DNA of 64,000 nt from Paraburkholderia nodosa DSM 21604 (GTDB lineage: Bacteria > Pseudomonadota > Gammaproteobacteria > Burkholderiales > Burkholderiaceae). The first letter of the stretch is position 1. The number at the start of each line of letters is the position of its first letter. The stretch covers positions 248,405 to 312,404 of the forward strand of contig NZ_JAFA01000008.1 in the NCBI RefSeq assembly GCF_000519185.1, read 5' to 3'. The notes beneath the pieces were generated by a model. That model was not told where the DNA came from. It searched no databases and saw nothing but the letters and a program-made list of their open reading frames with translations. The translations under genes were made by a program, and so were the position numbers. Positions 47,721-58,781 of the stretch are shown here, piece by piece.

Positions 47721-47786
47721 ATGAGCGCAGGTTGCGCGAATGTCGAGCGGATGTAGAAACGCAACCGCGAACAGAGTGCGCCCGCC

Positions 47787-48365
47787 CTAGTCGTTTGCGG
47801 CGTTCGGGTCGGGCTTGGTCTTCGCGAGCTTCGGCGGCGCGAGCCAGCGGAACGTCGCGAGGCCCGAGTCGTTGAAGGTGCACTCCGCGGCCGCCGGCGT
47901 GACCGCGGCCTTCTTGATGCCGAGTTTCGCGACCAGCGCCGCGACCGGCGTGGTCGGCTTGCCCTCCGGCGCGCCGCCCTGGGCGACCGGAGCGGTGGGA
48001 ACCGAAATCGTGCCGGGCAGCGCCGCCGCCTGCACCGTCGGCGCGGTGATCGTGGTCGCCTCGTTGGCGCCCTGCGCCGTGGTGGATGACGCCGCCGATG
48101 CGGCCGAAGCCGCCGATGCCGACGGCGCCGAGGCAGCCGCGGGGGCCGACGCCGCGCCGTTCTCGAGCCGCCCTTCGATCACCACGCGCGCACCACGATA
48201 CGTCGTCGCGCTATGCGTGACTTTCAGGTCGCCGAGCGTCGTCTCGGCAAGGCGGCTACGCATCGCCTCTTCGCAGGTGCTGGTGTTGCGGTACTGCGCC
48301 GCGCATCCCGCGAGCAGGGTGACGGCGGCCGCGAGGCCGGCGAAGCATGCGTTACGTTTGTTCAT
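47787..48365 (-). CDS. Ala-rich lipoprotein of unknown function
   Basis: A 192-residue lipoprotein. The signal ends in LAGC with Cys21. Residues 22-75 form a compact region with AAQYRNTSTCEEAMRSRLAE and YRGARVVIEGRLE. A Ser/Ala-rich linker follows, and the C-terminal part holds AAAECTFNDSGLATFRWLAPP. The two non-lipid cysteines could pair. The family is not recognised; homologues appear to be restricted to this bacterial group, which I cannot test. Confidence 0.75.
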   Translation of the reverse strand: MNKRNACFAGLAAAVTLLAGCAAQYRNTSTCEEAMRSRLAETTLGDLKVTHSATTYRGARVVIEGRLENGAASAPAAASAPSASAASAASAASSTTAQGANEATTITAPTVQAAALPGTISVPTAPVAQGGAPEGKPTTPVAALVAKLGIKKAAVTPAAAECTFNDSGLATFRWLAPPKLAKTKPDPNAAND

Positions 48366-48476
48366 CGCTCATCCGATTTTCAGGCTGCGGCAATTGTAGC
48401 GTACGGGGCGGGGAATCCCTGACGGCGCTCGCGCCCGCGTGCGACCCTGCTATCATCGCTGCTGTATATCCGTACA

Positions 48477-50237
48477 GTGCCGCGCGTGCTTCCCGACTCT
48501 CCCGATCCGTTCTACTACCTCGCGAACTTCGAGCGTGCGCTAGCGTGGCTCGATGCGCGCTGCGCCGACCTGTTCGACGACGCCGAGCGCCGCTTCGCCG
48601 ACGATTTCTCCCAGCTGCCGCAAGCGTCGCGCGCGCTCTTCGTGCGCATGCTGATGCGCAAGGGACCCCATTTCCGCGCGAGCCGTCTCGCGTACGACGA
48701 GATCGGCTGTCCGCGCGCGGCGGCGGCACCGCTCGTCGCGGCGGGCTGGCTCGACGACACGCCCGCGCTCGATCTCGACGCGCTCGCCGCGCTCGTCACG
48801 AAAGCCGAACTGCAGGCGCTCGCCGCGCGCCTTGGCATCGCGCCCGAACCGCGCGCCACGCGCGCGGCAACGCTCGAGACGCTCGATGCACACTATGCCG
48901 CCGCGCCCGAGCCGCGCGACTGGCATGCGTGGTTCCCGGCCTCACCCGACACCGTACTGCTGTTCGCGAGCGCCCCGCTCTGCGAGCGCCTGAGGCTCAT
49001 GTTCTTCGGCAACCTGCATCAGGACTGGTCGGAGTTCGTGCTCGCCGACCTCGGCGTCTTTCGCTACGAAAGCGTGCCCTTCGATCGCGCCTCACGCGCG
49101 TTCCAGCGCCGCGAGGACATCGACGCGTATCTGGCGCTGCGCGATTGCCGCGACGGACTCGAGAGTGCCGCCGAGGCCCTGAACTTCGACGCTGCTGCCG
49201 CCATCGCCGCAACACTAGAAGCGCTCGACGCACTGGCCGCGCGCACGCACGCCAATGTGTGGCTGCGCGCCCGCCACGACAAGCTGCGTCACGCCACGGG
49301 GCTCGCCGCCGAGCGCGCGGGCGAACCGGAACTCGCGTGGCGCGCTTATCTCGACTGCGGTCATCCTGAATCGCGCTACCGCCGCGTGCGTGTGCTCGAA
49401 CAACTGAACCGCCGCGAGGAAGCGCTGGCGCTCGCGCAGACCATTGCCGATGCGCCCGCAAACGAAGAGGAAGCGCAGCGCGCGGCACGCACGCTCGGCC
49501 GTCTCGCACGCACGCGGGCGAAGTCGAAGACGAGCGCCGAGCCGGGGTTCGCCCAGCACGAACTCACGCTGCCCGCGGCGCCTCGCGCACTGCGCGTCGA
49601 GGAAGCCGCGCGCATCGCGCTCGCCACGCCGCAAGCGCCCGTGTTCTATGTCGAGAACACGCTGATCAACGCGCTCTTCGGCCTGCTCTGCTGGCCCGCG
49701 CTGTTCGCGCCGCTGCCAGGCGCGTTCTTCCATCCGTTCCAGCGCGGCCCCGCCGACCTGCACGCCGCCGACTTCGTCGCACGCCGTGCTTCGCAGTTCG
49801 AAGCCTGTCTCGCCGAACTCGAAACGCACGCCTACCGTGACTCGATTCTGCGGCGCTATGCGGAAAAATCCGGCACCCAGTCACCGTTCGTCGCCTGGCC
49901 CGCACTGAGCGACGAACTGCTCGCGCTCGCCCTCGACTGCTTCCCCGCTGCCCATCTACGTCTGTGGTTCGAGCGGCTGCTGCGCGAACCCGTTGCCAAC
50001 CGCTCGGGGCTGCCCGATCTCGTGCGCTTCTGGCCGCACGAGCGGCGCTACGAACTGATCGAGGTGAAAGGCCCCGGTGACCGTCTGCAGGACAACCAGC
50101 GCCGTTGGCTCGCGTATTGCGTGCAGCACGGCATGCCGGTTTCCGTGTTGCAGGTGCGCTGGCCCGGCCTGCCCGACGCAGCCGACGAAGCCAATGAAGC
50201 CAACGACAGCGCCGCCCAGGCGCTGCGCGCGCCATGA
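48477..50237 (+). CDS. VRR-NUC domain nuclease (FAN1-like)
   Basis: A 586-residue protein starting at GTG. The C-terminal VRR-NUC domain has the PD-(D/E)xK residues Asp514 in GLPDLVRFW, and Glu529 and Lys531 in IEVKGPGDRLQDNQ. Helical repeats in the centre (TPR/SAP-like) resemble the FAN1 architecture: N-terminal helical region, DNA-binding part, nuclease. FAN1 enzymes cut near 5' flaps and unhook interstrand crosslinks. Its TGA overlaps the ATG of the helicase gene, so the two are cotranslated. Confidence 0.85.
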   Translation: MPRVLPDSPDPFYYLANFERALAWLDARCADLFDDAERRFADDFSQLPQASRALFVRMLMRKGPHFRASRLAYDEIGCPRAAAAPLVAAGWLDDTPALDLDALAALVTKAELQALAARLGIAPEPRATRAATLETLDAHYAAAPEPRDWHAWFPASPDTVLLFASAPLCERLRLMFFGNLHQDWSEFVLADLGVFRYESVPFDRASRAFQRREDIDAYLALRDCRDGLESAAEALNFDAAAAIAATLEALDALAARTHANVWLRARHDKLRHATGLAAERAGEPELAWRAYLDCGHPESRYRRVRVLEQLNRREEALALAQTIADAPANEEEAQRAARTLGRLARTRAKSKTSAEPGFAQHELTLPAAPRALRVEEAARIALATPQAPVFYVENTLINALFGLLCWPALFAPLPGAFFHPFQRGPADLHAADFVARRASQFEACLAELETHAYRDSILRRYAEKSGTQSPFVAWPALSDELLALALDCFPAAHLRLWFERLLREPVANRSGLPDLVRFWPHERRYELIEVKGPGDRLQDNQRRWLAYCVQHGMPVSVLQVRWPGLPDAADEANEANDSAAQALRAP

Positions 50238-52525
50238 GCTACACCGTCGCCGTGCGCACGCTGTGCGAGTTCACCGCGAAGCGCGGCGACCTCGACTTGC
50301 GCTTTACGCCCTCGCCCGACGCCAGCGATGGCCGCGCCGGCCACGCGGCCATCGCCGCGCGCCGCCCGTCCGGCTACGAGACCGAGATCGCGCTCTCCGG
50401 CACGTTCGAATCGCTCACCGTGCGCGGCCGCGCCGACGGCTACGATCCCGCTCGGCGCAGGCTCGAAGAATTCAAGACCTATCGCGGCGACCTCGATGCG
50501 ATGCGCGAGAATCAGCGCGCGCTGCACTGGGCGCAGTTGCGTGTCTATGGCGCGCTCCTGTGCGACAAGCTCGGCCTCGATGCGCTCGAACTCGCGCTGG
50601 TGTACTACGACATCGGTTCGGGCCGCGAGACGGCGCTCGTCGAGCATGCAAGCGCGTCGGCATTGCGCGCTGCGTTCGAAACGCAATGCCGTCGCTTCGT
50701 CGCGTGGGCCGAGCAGGAAAGCGCCCACCGCGCCGCGCGCGACGCCGCGCTCGCCGCGCTGAGCCTGCCGCATCCGCAGTTTCGGCACGGCCAGCGCGAT
50801 CTTGCCGAAGCGGTCTGGCGCGCGGCGACACAAGGGCGCTGCTTGCTCGCGCAGGCGCCCACCGGCATCGGCAAGACCATCGGCACGCTCTTTCCGCAAT
50901 TGAAGGCCTGCCCGCGCGCAGCGATCGACAAGGTCGTGTTTCTGAGCGCGAAAAGCTCAGGGCGTCAGTTGGCGCTCGACGCGCTCGCTACGCTCACAAG
51001 CGCGCAAGACGAAGCAAGCGCCGATGCGCAACGAACGAAGGTGCCCTTGCGCGTGCTCGAACTCGTTGCGCGCGAAAAGTCTTGCGAGCATCCCGAAGCG
51101 GCATGTCATGGCGAATCGTGCCCGCTCGCGCGCGGCTTTTACGACCGTCTGCCGGCCGCGCGTGCCGCGGCGCTCGAACGCGTGCGGCTCGATCGCGCGG
51201 CACTGCGCGCGGTGGCGAGCGAGCATGCCGTGTGCCCCTACTACCTTGGCCAGGAACTCGCGCGCTGGAGCGACGTGATCGTCGGCGACTACAACTACTG
51301 GTTCGACGCGAGCGCCATGCTGTTCATGCTCGCCGCGCACAACCAGTGGCGCGCGAGCGTGCTCGTGGACGAAGCACACAACCTCCCCGAGCGCGCCCGC
51401 GCGATGTATTCGGCGGAACTCGTGCAAACGCGCATCGACGCCGTGCGCCGCGCCGCGAGCGCACCGCTCAAACGCGCGCTCGCGCGCCTGCAGAAGCACT
51501 GGAACGCACAAAACGCCGTGCTGCCCGGCGCCTGGCGCGCGAGCGACACCTTGCCCGAAGGCCTCGTCGCCGCGCTCGGCGACGTGATCGGGGCGATCGG
51601 CGACCAGCTCGCCGAAGCCGCGCTCGTGCGCGACCCCGAACTCGAGCGCTTCTATTTCGACGCCCTGCACTTCACGCGCATTGCCGAACGCTTCGATACG
51701 CATTCGCTTTTCGACATCACGCCATTGGCGCACCAGAACGCGCGCCGCCCGCGATCCACGCTCGCGATCCGCAACATCGTGCCGGCGGATGCACTGCGCC
51801 CGCGCATCGCCACGGCACACAGCATCGCGCTCTTTTCGGCGACGCTCTCGCCCACGCACTACTACAGCGACATGCTCGGCCTGCCTGCCAACACGGTGAG
51901 CATCGACATCGACACGCCGTTTCGCGCCGAGCAGCTCGACGTCCACATCGCCCGCCATATCTCGACGCGATATAAGGACCGCGAACGTTCACTCGAAGCG
52001 CTGGTTGGGCGCGTGGCCGCGCAATTTGCCGAGCGCACCGGCAACTATCTGTGCTTTTTCAGCAGCTATGACTATCTGCAGCAAGCCGCCGACGCGTTTG
52101 CGGCGCGCCATCCGGAGGTGGACGTCTGGCTCCAGTCGCGCACCATGGACGAGGCGGGCCAGCAGGCCTTCGTCGCGCGCTTCGTGGAAGGCGGCCGCGG
52201 CATCGGTTTCGCCGTGCTGGGCGGCGCGTTCGGCGAAGGCATCGACCTGCCGGGCACGCGGCTCATCGGCACGTTCATCGCGACGCTCGGCATGCCGCAG
52301 GTGAACGCCGTGAACGAGGCGATGCGCGCACGCATGGATACGCTCTACGGCGACGGCTTCGACTACACCTACCTGATTCCGGGCCTGCGCAAGGTCGTGC
52401 AGGCCGCCGGGCGCGTGATACGCACCGAGCACGATCGCGGCGTCGTGCACCTGCTGGACGACCGCTTCGCGCAGCCCGGCGTGCGCGCGCTGCTACCCGC
52501 GTGGTGGCGTATCGCCGCCAGTTAA
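50234..52525 (+). CDS. Rad3/DinG-like Fe-S DNA helicase with N-terminal RecB-type nuclease motif
   Basis: A 763-residue superfamily 2 helicase. Residues 1-150 show GRADGY with Asp68, LEEFKT with Glu79-Phe-Lys81, and QLRVY with Gln101 and Tyr105, the D, ExK and QxxxY motifs of RecB-family nucleases. Walker A is APTGIGKT and the DEAH box is VDEAHNLP. Four cysteines for an XPD-type Fe-S cluster are in KSCEH, AACHG, SCPLA and AVCPYY. Helicase motif VI-like sequence is QAAGRVIRTEHD. It is coupled to the VRR-NUC gene by a 4-base overlap. Confidence 0.9.
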   Translation: MSYTVAVRTLCEFTAKRGDLDLRFTPSPDASDGRAGHAAIAARRPSGYETEIALSGTFESLTVRGRADGYDPARRRLEEFKTYRGDLDAMRENQRALHWAQLRVYGALLCDKLGLDALELALVYYDIGSGRETALVEHASASALRAAFETQCRRFVAWAEQESAHRAARDAALAALSLPHPQFRHGQRDLAEAVWRAATQGRCLLAQAPTGIGKTIGTLFPQLKACPRAAIDKVVFLSAKSSGRQLALDALATLTSAQDEASADAQRTKVPLRVLELVAREKSCEHPEAACHGESCPLARGFYDRLPAARAAALERVRLDRAALRAVASEHAVCPYYLGQELARWSDVIVGDYNYWFDASAMLFMLAAHNQWRASVLVDEAHNLPERARAMYSAELVQTRIDAVRRAASAPLKRALARLQKHWNAQNAVLPGAWRASDTLPEGLVAALGDVIGAIGDQLAEAALVRDPELERFYFDALHFTRIAERFDTHSLFDITPLAHQNARRPRSTLAIRNIVPADALRPRIATAHSIALFSATLSPTHYYSDMLGLPANTVSIDIDTPFRAEQLDVHIARHISTRYKDRERSLEALVGRVAAQFAERTGNYLCFFSSYDYLQQAADAFAARHPEVDVWLQSRTMDEAGQQAFVARFVEGGRGIGFAVLGGAFGEGIDLPGTRLIGTFIATLGMPQVNAVNEAMRARMDTLYGDGFDYTYLIPGLRKVVQAAGRVIRTEHDRGVVHLLDDRFAQPGVRALLPAWWRIAAS

Positions 52526-52549
52526 TCTGGATTCCAGATCAATCGTGAA

Positions 52550-52586
52550 GCAAATAAAGGCTCGCGCACTTTTCGGTGTGCGAGCC
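52550..52586 (-). terminator. Terminator after the Clp ATPase gene
   Basis: GGCTCGCGCAC and GTGTGCGAGCC form an 11-bp stem with one G-T pair, followed on the minus strand by TTTATTTGC. It lies 15 bases after the Clp gene stop and 25 after the helicase stop. Confidence 0.8.
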
Positions 52587-52600
52587 GTTGCTCCACTCGA

Positions 52601-55450
52601 TCAAGCAGGCTTCGCCTTGCCCCCGCCCTTGCCGCCCTTCTTCGGCGGCGGCGGGGGATCGCCTTCCATGTCGTCGGCCGCAATCTCACTCGCGATTTCG
52701 TCGACAGGCGGCGTCGCCGCTTTTTTCGCCTTCTTCGCGGGCTTGCTCTCCTTCACGTCGGGCGGCACGGCGACCTTGCTGATCGTGACTTCCTCGTTCG
52801 TTTTGTCGTAGCCGATCTCGACGGTATCGCCCGACTGCAGCGCGTCGCCGAGTATCTCTTTGGCAAGACGCGTTTCCACTTCCTGGCGAATCTGCCGCTT
52901 GAGTTCGCGCGCGCCGAACTCCGGCTGATAGCCGGCCTCCACGAGATGATCGACGAGCGTCTGGCCCATCAAGAGCGTGATGCCCTGCGCGGCCGCCGTG
53001 CGCATGACGCGCTCGAGCTGGATCTGCACGATCGCACGGATGTTGTCGCGCGAGAGCGCATGAAACACGATGATTTCATCGATGCGATTGAGGAACTCGG
53101 GCCGGAAGTGGCCCTTGAGCACCTTCATCAGTTCGGCGCGGATCGTCTTGTCGTCGAGGCGCGACTTCTCGGGGCGCTCGAGGTTGTCCATGATGATCGA
53201 CGCACCCAGGTTGCTCGTGGCAATCAGAATCGTGTTGCTGAAGTCGACCACGCGACCTTTGCCGTCGGTTAGCCGCCCGTCGTCGAACACCTGCAGCAGC
53301 ACGTTGTAGACGTCGGCGTGCGCCTTCTCGATCTCGTCGAGCAGAATCACGCTGTACGGGCGGCGCCGCACGCGCTCGGTAAGCTGGCCGCCCTCGTCGT
53401 AGCCCACGTAGCCCGGCGGCGCGCCAATGAGCCGCGCCACCGCATGACGCTCCATGTACTCGCTCATGTCGATGCGGATGATGGCCTGCTCGTCGCCGAA
53501 CACGGTCTCCGCCAGCGCCTTCGCAAGCTCGGTCTTGCCTACGCCGGTCGGCCCGAGGAACAGGAAGGTCGCGATCGGCCGGTTCGACTGGCCGAGACCC
53601 GCGCGCGAAAGGCGCACGGCATCGCTCACGGCGACCACGGCGTCTTGCTGGCCTACCACGCGCTCGCGCAGCGTCTCTTCCATCTTGAGCAGCTTCTGGC
53701 GCTCTTCCTGGGTGAGATCCGCGACCGGAATGCCGGTAAGCCGCGACACGACCTCGGCAATCGACGCCACCGTGACTTCGAGCGTTTCCGAACCCGTCTT
53801 GCGCTGCCACGCCTCGGTCAGCTCTTCGAGTTTTTCCTGCTTCTCGTTGATGCGCTCCTCGAAACCCTTGGCCTCGTCGAAGCGCTTGCGCGACGCCGCG
53901 TAGTCCTGCTCGCGCTTGAGCTGCGCGATCTCCGCTTCGAGTTCCTGCATCTCGGCGGGACGCGAGGTCGAACCGATGCGCACGCGCGCGGCTGCCTGAT
54001 CGATGAGGTCGATTGCCTTGTCCGGCAAAAAGCGCGACGTGATGTAGCGATCCGACAGTTCGGCGGCGGCCACGAAGGCGTCGTCGGCGAAGGTCACCTG
54101 ATGGTGGGCTTCGAGCTTGTCGCGCAGGCCGCGGAGAATCACGATGGTTTGCTCGACCGTGGGCTCAGGCACGAGCACGGGCTGAAAGCGCCGTTCGAGC
54201 GCCGCGTCTTTCTCGATGTACTTTTGATACTCGTTCAGCGTCGTCGCGCCGATGAGACTCAACTCGCCGCGCGCCAGAGCGGGCTTCAGCACATTGGCGA
54301 TGTCGAGCCCGCCTTCGCCGCCGCCCTGCCCCGCGCCGACGATCGTGTGCAATTCGTCGATGAAGAGAATCAGCTCGTCGTGTTTTGCAGTCACCTCGTC
54401 GATCAGTTGCTTTGCGCGCTCCTCGAACTCACCGCGGTATTTCGCGCCCGCGACCATCGAATTGATGTTCACCTCCACGAGCCGCTTGCCGCGCAGCACC
54501 TCGGGCACGTCGCCATTGACGATACGCTGTGCGAGCCCTTCCACGATGGCGGTCTTGCCCACACCCGGCTCGCCGATCAGCACCGGGTTGTTCTTCTTGC
54601 GCCGCGCGAGCACTTCGATCGTGCTTTCGATTTCCTGCGCGCGGCCCAGCACCGGATCGAGCTTGCCTTGCCGCGCCATGGCCGTCAGGTCGCGGCCGAA
54701 CTTGTCGAGCGTGGGCGTGCCCGTCGGCGCATCCACACGGCCGTCTTCCGCGCCCTTGCCCACCACCTTCACGACTTTCTGGCGCAGCGCCTCCGGCGTC
54801 ACGCCGTACTTCTTGAGCAGCGCGCCCGCAATGCTGTCGGGCACCGCGGCGAGGCCGATCAGCAGATGCTCGGGTCCGACGTACGAGTGACCGAGATCGC
54901 GCGATGCCTGAAACGCGAACTGAAACGCTTTTTTCAGGCGCGGCGAAATCGTCATCTTGTCGATGGGCGCGTCGGGCGAGGCCGTGCCCTTTTGCGCATG
55001 CTGATCGATATAGCCTTTGATGTCCTGGGGCGAGAGCTTCAACTCCTTCAGGAGTGCGGCACACACATCGGTGTCCGCCAGCACGTACAAGAGGTGTTCC
55101 GTGTCGAGTTCATTGCGTTGCAATTCATGGGCTTTTTCCGCGGCGCGCTGCAGGATTTCGAGCGTCTGCTCGCTGAACGCATCGGTCGCGTCGACGGATT
55201 CGCGCGGCACCTCGGCGGCGAGGTCGTGCCCCTCGTCGTCGTGCTCGTCCTCGTCGCCTTGTCCGCCGAAGAAGCGCGACAGGCCGCTGCCGCCCAGCAG
55301 CGAATCGAACGGGTTGAGCATGCTTTGGTGACGCATCAGTTGGCGGTAGTCGTAGTCGCAGATCGACATGGACTTGCGCTGCCCGTTTTGCACGACAGTC
55401 ACGCGCGCGACTGCGGGCCGGGTATTACATATTTCGCAAAGAGTGGGCAT
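52601..55450 (-). CDS. Clp-family AAA+ ATPase with N-terminal McsA-like zinc-finger motif
   Basis: A 949-residue Hsp100 ATPase. It starts with a zinc-ribbon-like segment: Cys5 and Cys8 ([10 protein letters not shown]), Cys31 (SICDYDY), with Asp34 in place of the fourth Cys. A double Clp-N domain follows. AAA-1 has GEPGVGKT near residue 292 and AAA-2 GPTGVGKT near 632. The short middle domain resembles the ClpC UVR-type coiled coil. Between AAA-2 sensor residues TSNLGASI and [12 protein letters not shown] see no IGL/LGF-type ClpP-docking tripeptide. The C-terminus is Lys/Pro/Gly-rich. The start at 55450 fits the zinc motif. Confidence 0.9.
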   Translation of the reverse strand: MPTLCEICNTRPAVARVTVVQNGQRKSMSICDYDYRQLMRHQSMLNPFDSLLGGSGLSRFFGGQGDEDEHDDEGHDLAAEVPRESVDATDAFSEQTLEILQRAAEKAHELQRNELDTEHLLYVLADTDVCAALLKELKLSPQDIKGYIDQHAQKGTASPDAPIDKMTISPRLKKAFQFAFQASRDLGHSYVGPEHLLIGLAAVPDSIAGALLKKYGVTPEALRQKVVKVVGKGAEDGRVDAPTGTPTLDKFGRDLTAMARQGKLDPVLGRAQEIESTIEVLARRKKNNPVLIGEPGVGKTAIVEGLAQRIVNGDVPEVLRGKRLVEVNINSMVAGAKYRGEFEERAKQLIDEVTAKHDELILFIDELHTIVGAGQGGGEGGLDIANVLKPALARGELSLIGATTLNEYQKYIEKDAALERRFQPVLVPEPTVEQTIVILRGLRDKLEAHHQVTFADDAFVAAAELSDRYITSRFLPDKAIDLIDQAAARVRIGSTSRPAEMQELEAEIAQLKREQDYAASRKRFDEAKGFEERINEKQEKLEELTEAWQRKTGSETLEVTVASIAEVVSRLTGIPVADLTQEERQKLLKMEETLRERVVGQQDAVVAVSDAVRLSRAGLGQSNRPIATFLFLGPTGVGKTELAKALAETVFGDEQAIIRIDMSEYMERHAVARLIGAPPGYVGYDEGGQLTERVRRRPYSVILLDEIEKAHADVYNVLLQVFDDGRLTDGKGRVVDFSNTILIATSNLGASIIMDNLERPEKSRLDDKTIRAELMKVLKGHFRPEFLNRIDEIIVFHALSRDNIRAIVQIQLERVMRTAAAQGITLLMGQTLVDHLVEAGYQPEFGARELKRQIRQEVETRLAKEILGDALQSGDTVEIGYDKTNEEVTISKVAVPPDVKESKPAKKAKKAATPPVDEIASEIAADDMEGDPPPPPKKGGKGGGKAKPA

Positions 55451-55760
55451 GGTCGGCTTGTCTCCGGAGGATCGGAATCGCGCCGCCGAAGTTGGCAAAA
55501 CGCTGGCACAACCTCGCGGCATGATTCGGTGCAACGCGACCGCTCTCGCAGCGGTTGCACCAGCAAAGCGACAAATCGGCGAGCACGCGCTGGAACACTA
55601 CGGAGCGGTGCTGTGGCTGACGATGACCCTGCGGGCGGAATGACTCGCGCACATAGCGTGCGTACACCGCCCTGCACAGGTGCGAACGATTGTGGCAGGA
55701 AACGATCGCCGGCGCGTCGAACGTGCGCCGTTCAGCGCGAGCTGCTCGATCGGCCACAGC
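55451..55760. other. Intergenic region without a supported gene
   Basis: The 310 bases upstream of the Clp ATPase start carry its promoter and the 3' side of the xyl operon terminator. Frames here are Arg/Ala-rich and unconvincing. No RNA motif or repeat was noticed. Confidence 0.4.
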
Positions 55761-55792
55761 AAAGAAAAAGGGCGGGACATGCGTCCCGCCCT
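55761..55792 (-). terminator. Terminator of the xylFGH operon
   Basis: AGGGCGGGAC, loop ATGC and GTCCCGCCCT form a 10-bp perfect stem followed on the minus strand by TTTTTCTTT. It lies about 150 bases after the xylH stop. Confidence 0.9.
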
Positions 55793-55938
55793 GAGAGCGC
55801 GCTCGGGGCGCGCGAGGAGAGCAACTGCGCGTGGCAGTCATCCGCGAGCGATACGTCGCGGTGTCACGCGCGATGCAAGAACACGGTCATGATTTTCATG
55901 GCGCCGGCAGGTTTGCAATCGTGTCTGTCACGCGTTGC

Positions 55939-57138
55939 TCAGCGGCGGTTCGAGCCCGACACCACGTCGATCCACACGGCAAGCACGAGAATGCCGCCCT
56001 TCACAATCATCTGCCAATACGCGTCTACGTCGAGCATCGACATGCCGTTGTCGAGGCTCGCCATCACGAGGGCGCCGATCAGCGCGCCATACACGGTGCC
56101 GGAACCGCCGCGCATCGACGTGCCGCCGATAAAGCAGGCCGCGATCGCGTCGAGCTCGCCCATCGTGCCCGCCGAGGGCGAACCCGCCGCGAGACGCGCC
56201 GTATTGACGATGCCCGCGAACGCACACATGAGACCCATGAGCGCGAAGATGACGAGCTTCACGCGGTTCGTGTTGACGCCCGAAAGACGCGTGGCTTCGA
56301 GGTTCGAGCCCACCGCATAGATGCGCCGCCCAAACACGGTTTGCGTGGCGATCCATGTGAAGATACCGAGCAACGCGAGCAGCAGCAGCACAGGCACCGG
56401 AATGCCGCCATAGCTGTCGAGCATCAGCACGAAGGCAAGCAGGATCGCGCCCGCGCCGACGATCTTCACGCCGTCTTGCCAGAGCGGCACGACGCTCAGC
56501 TGATAGCGCCTGCGGTTCGCACGTTGGCGCACCGTGAGCACGGCGAGCAGCACGAACAGCGCGAGCGCGAGCACGTCACCCGCCACGCGCGGCAAGTAGC
56601 CCTGGCCGAGAAACACGAAGTGATCGGACACCGGCGCAATGGTCGAGCCGCCCGTGATGCCGAGCAGCACGCCGCGAAACGCGAGCATGCCGCCGAGACC
56701 CACGATGAACGACGGCACGCGACGGTACGTCGACCACCAGCCGTTGAAGAGTCCGACGAGCACGCCAAGCACGAGCACCACCGGCACGGTCACGCCGATA
56801 GGCCAGCCGCGATTCACGTCGAGAATCGCCGCGACGCCGCCGAGCAGGCCCAGCAGCGAGCCGACCGAAAGATCGATCTCGCCCGCGATGATGACGAACA
56901 CCATGCCGCACGCGAGCATCCCGGTGATCGACATCTGCCGCAGCAGGTTCGACACGTTGCGCGGCGTGACGAACGCGCCATGCGTGAGCACAGAAAAGAA
57001 CAGCCAGATCACCGCCACTGCGAGCAGCAGCGCGAGGATCTTGTAGCGCGCAAAGAGTTGCTGGAAGCGCATGGCGAAGCCGTTACCGCCTTGCGGCAGG
57101 TCTTCGCGTGCGCCCTGGGTCGTGACGTCGGGGGTCAT
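55939..57138 (-). CDS. xylH: D-xylose ABC transporter permease
   Basis: A 399-residue sugar permease of the CUT2/BPD_transp_2 family with about ten helices. [17 protein letters not shown] and [22 protein letters not shown] are the family signatures. The C-terminal [14 protein letters not shown] is also typical of XylH. The ATG overlaps the xylG stop (ATGA at 57138-57135), coupling translation. It completes the XylFGH importer. Confidence 0.95.
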   Translation of the reverse strand: MTPDVTTQGAREDLPQGGNGFAMRFQQLFARYKILALLLAVAVIWLFFSVLTHGAFVTPRNVSNLLRQMSITGMLACGMVFVIIAGEIDLSVGSLLGLLGGVAAILDVNRGWPIGVTVPVVLVLGVLVGLFNGWWSTYRRVPSFIVGLGGMLAFRGVLLGITGGSTIAPVSDHFVFLGQGYLPRVAGDVLALALFVLLAVLTVRQRANRRRYQLSVVPLWQDGVKIVGAGAILLAFVLMLDSYGGIPVPVLLLLALLGIFTWIATQTVFGRRIYAVGSNLEATRLSGVNTNRVKLVIFALMGLMCAFAGIVNTARLAAGSPSAGTMGELDAIAACFIGGTSMRGGSGTVYGALIGALVMASLDNGMSMLDVDAYWQMIVKGGILVLAVWIDVVSGSNRR

Positions 57139-58688
57139 ACTGCACTCGCTGTATCGGGTTGGGCGCGCACGCTCTGGATCGCCGCGCCAAGAATGTCTTC
57201 CTGCGTGAGGTCTTCGTTGACGAAGTCGCCGCGCAACTCGCCTTCGCCGATCACGAGCACGCGGTCGCTGATGCCCAGCACTTCGGGCAGTTCGGACGAC
57301 ACCATCACGATCGCCACACCGCGTTTGGCCAGCTGGAAGATCAGCTTGTAGATCTCGTACTTCGCGCCGACGTCCACGCCGCGCGTCGGCTCGTCGAGGA
57401 TCAGCACCTTCGGGTCGGTGAGCAGCATCTTGGTGAGCACCGCCTTCTGCTGGTTGCCGCCCGAGAGGCTCGCAATCGACAGCATGGGGTTCGCCGCGCG
57501 CACCGAAAGGCGCTGCATCTCCGTGCGGATCGTATCGAGTTCGGCGGCCGTGTCGATGCGTCCGTGCCTCGAAAAGCGTTGCAGCACCGAGAGCGTGATG
57601 TTGTGGCCCACGCCCAGTTGCGGCACGATGCCGTGGCGCTTGCGGTCCTCGGGCACCATGGCGATGCCCGCGTTGATCGCGTCGAGCGGCGAGCGGATTT
57701 TCAGCGGCTTGCCTTCGAGCAGGACCGTTGCCGTGCATGTGCCCGCGTACGCACCGAAGATCGCCTGCATGGTTTCCGTCCGGCCCGCGCCAACGAGCCC
57801 GGCCACGCCCAGGATCTCGCCGCGACGCACCGAGAATGAGACGTCGTCCACGCGCTTGCGGCGCGGGTTCGTCACGTCGTAGCAGGTCACGTTGCGGGCC
57901 TCGAACACGACCTCGCCGATGTCATGCGGCTCGCGCGGAAAGAGGTTGCGGATCTCACGCCCCACCATCATCGCAATGATGCGGTCGGTGGTGAGCGTCG
58001 CCATCGGCTCGGTGGCCACGTGACGGCCGTCGCGAATCACGCTCACCGTGTCGCACACGGCCTCGACCTCGTCGAGCTTGTGCGAGATGTAGACGCACGC
58101 CACGCCGCGGCGCTTCAGGTCGCGCACGATGTCGAGCAGGATCTTCGTTTCCGCCGCCGTGAGCGAAGACGACGGCTCGTCGAGAATCAGCAGCTTCGCG
58201 CGCTTGTTCAGCGCCTTCGCGATCTCGATGAGCTGTTGATGGCCTCCGCCATAGTTCATCACCGGCTGCGCCACGTTGATGGCGTCGATGTTCAGCTCAC
58301 GCAGCAATTCGTCGGCGCGCTGGTACATCGCCGCGTAATTCATGCGGCCGCCCGGGAGCGTGATTTCGTTGCCGAGAAAGATGTTCTCGGCCACCGATAG
58401 CTCGGGCACGAGCATCAGCTCCTGGTGGATGATGACGATGCCCGCGCGCTCGGTATCGCGCACGCTTTGTGCTTCGAGCGGCGCGCCTTCCCAACGGATC
58501 TCGCCGCTCCAGGTGCCGTGCGGGTACACGCCCGAGAGCACTTTCATGAGCGTGGATTTGCCGGCGCCGTTCTCGCCGCACAGGCCCACGCATTCGCCGG
58601 GCCGCACGGTGAGATCGATGCCGTCGAGCGCTTTCACGCCCGCAAAGGACTTGACGATGCCGCGCATCGTCAGCAAGGGTTCGGTCAT
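57135..58688 (-). CDS. xylG: D-xylose ABC transporter ATP-binding protein
   Basis: A 517-residue CUT2 ATPase with two ABC domains. The first has Walker [10 protein letters not shown], signature [10 protein letters not shown] and Walker [13 protein letters not shown]; the second has [25 protein letters not shown] and [11 protein letters not shown]. The second Walker A is degenerate, as is normal in this family. The start at 58688 follows a region without an earlier good start. It follows xylF by 93 bases and overlaps xylH. Confidence 0.96.
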   Translation of the reverse strand: MTEPLLTMRGIVKSFAGVKALDGIDLTVRPGECVGLCGENGAGKSTLMKVLSGVYPHGTWSGEIRWEGAPLEAQSVRDTERAGIVIIHQELMLVPELSVAENIFLGNEITLPGGRMNYAAMYQRADELLRELNIDAINVAQPVMNYGGGHQQLIEIAKALNKRAKLLILDEPSSSLTAAETKILLDIVRDLKRRGVACVYISHKLDEVEAVCDTVSVIRDGRHVATEPMATLTTDRIIAMMVGREIRNLFPREPHDIGEVVFEARNVTCYDVTNPRRKRVDDVSFSVRRGEILGVAGLVGAGRTETMQAIFGAYAGTCTATVLLEGKPLKIRSPLDAINAGIAMVPEDRKRHGIVPQLGVGHNITLSVLQRFSRHGRIDTAAELDTIRTEMQRLSVRAANPMLSIASLSGGNQQKAVLTKMLLTDPKVLILDEPTRGVDVGAKYEIYKLIFQLAKRGVAIVMVSSELPEVLGISDRVLVIGEGELRGDFVNEDLTQEDILGAAIQSVRAQPDTASAV

Positions 58689-58781
58689 ACGCTGGTTACT
58701 CGCTGCGATGGCCCGCGCGCGACGCAGTTGCCACAACCGTGGCCACACTCCTGGCGCGCGCGGGCCGTCAGGCCATAAGCG

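Noticed and set aside
53318..56320. A plus-strand open frame of 1000 codons antisense to the Clp ATPase and part of xylH
   Set aside because: Composition artefact; both strands' real genes are clear from motifs.
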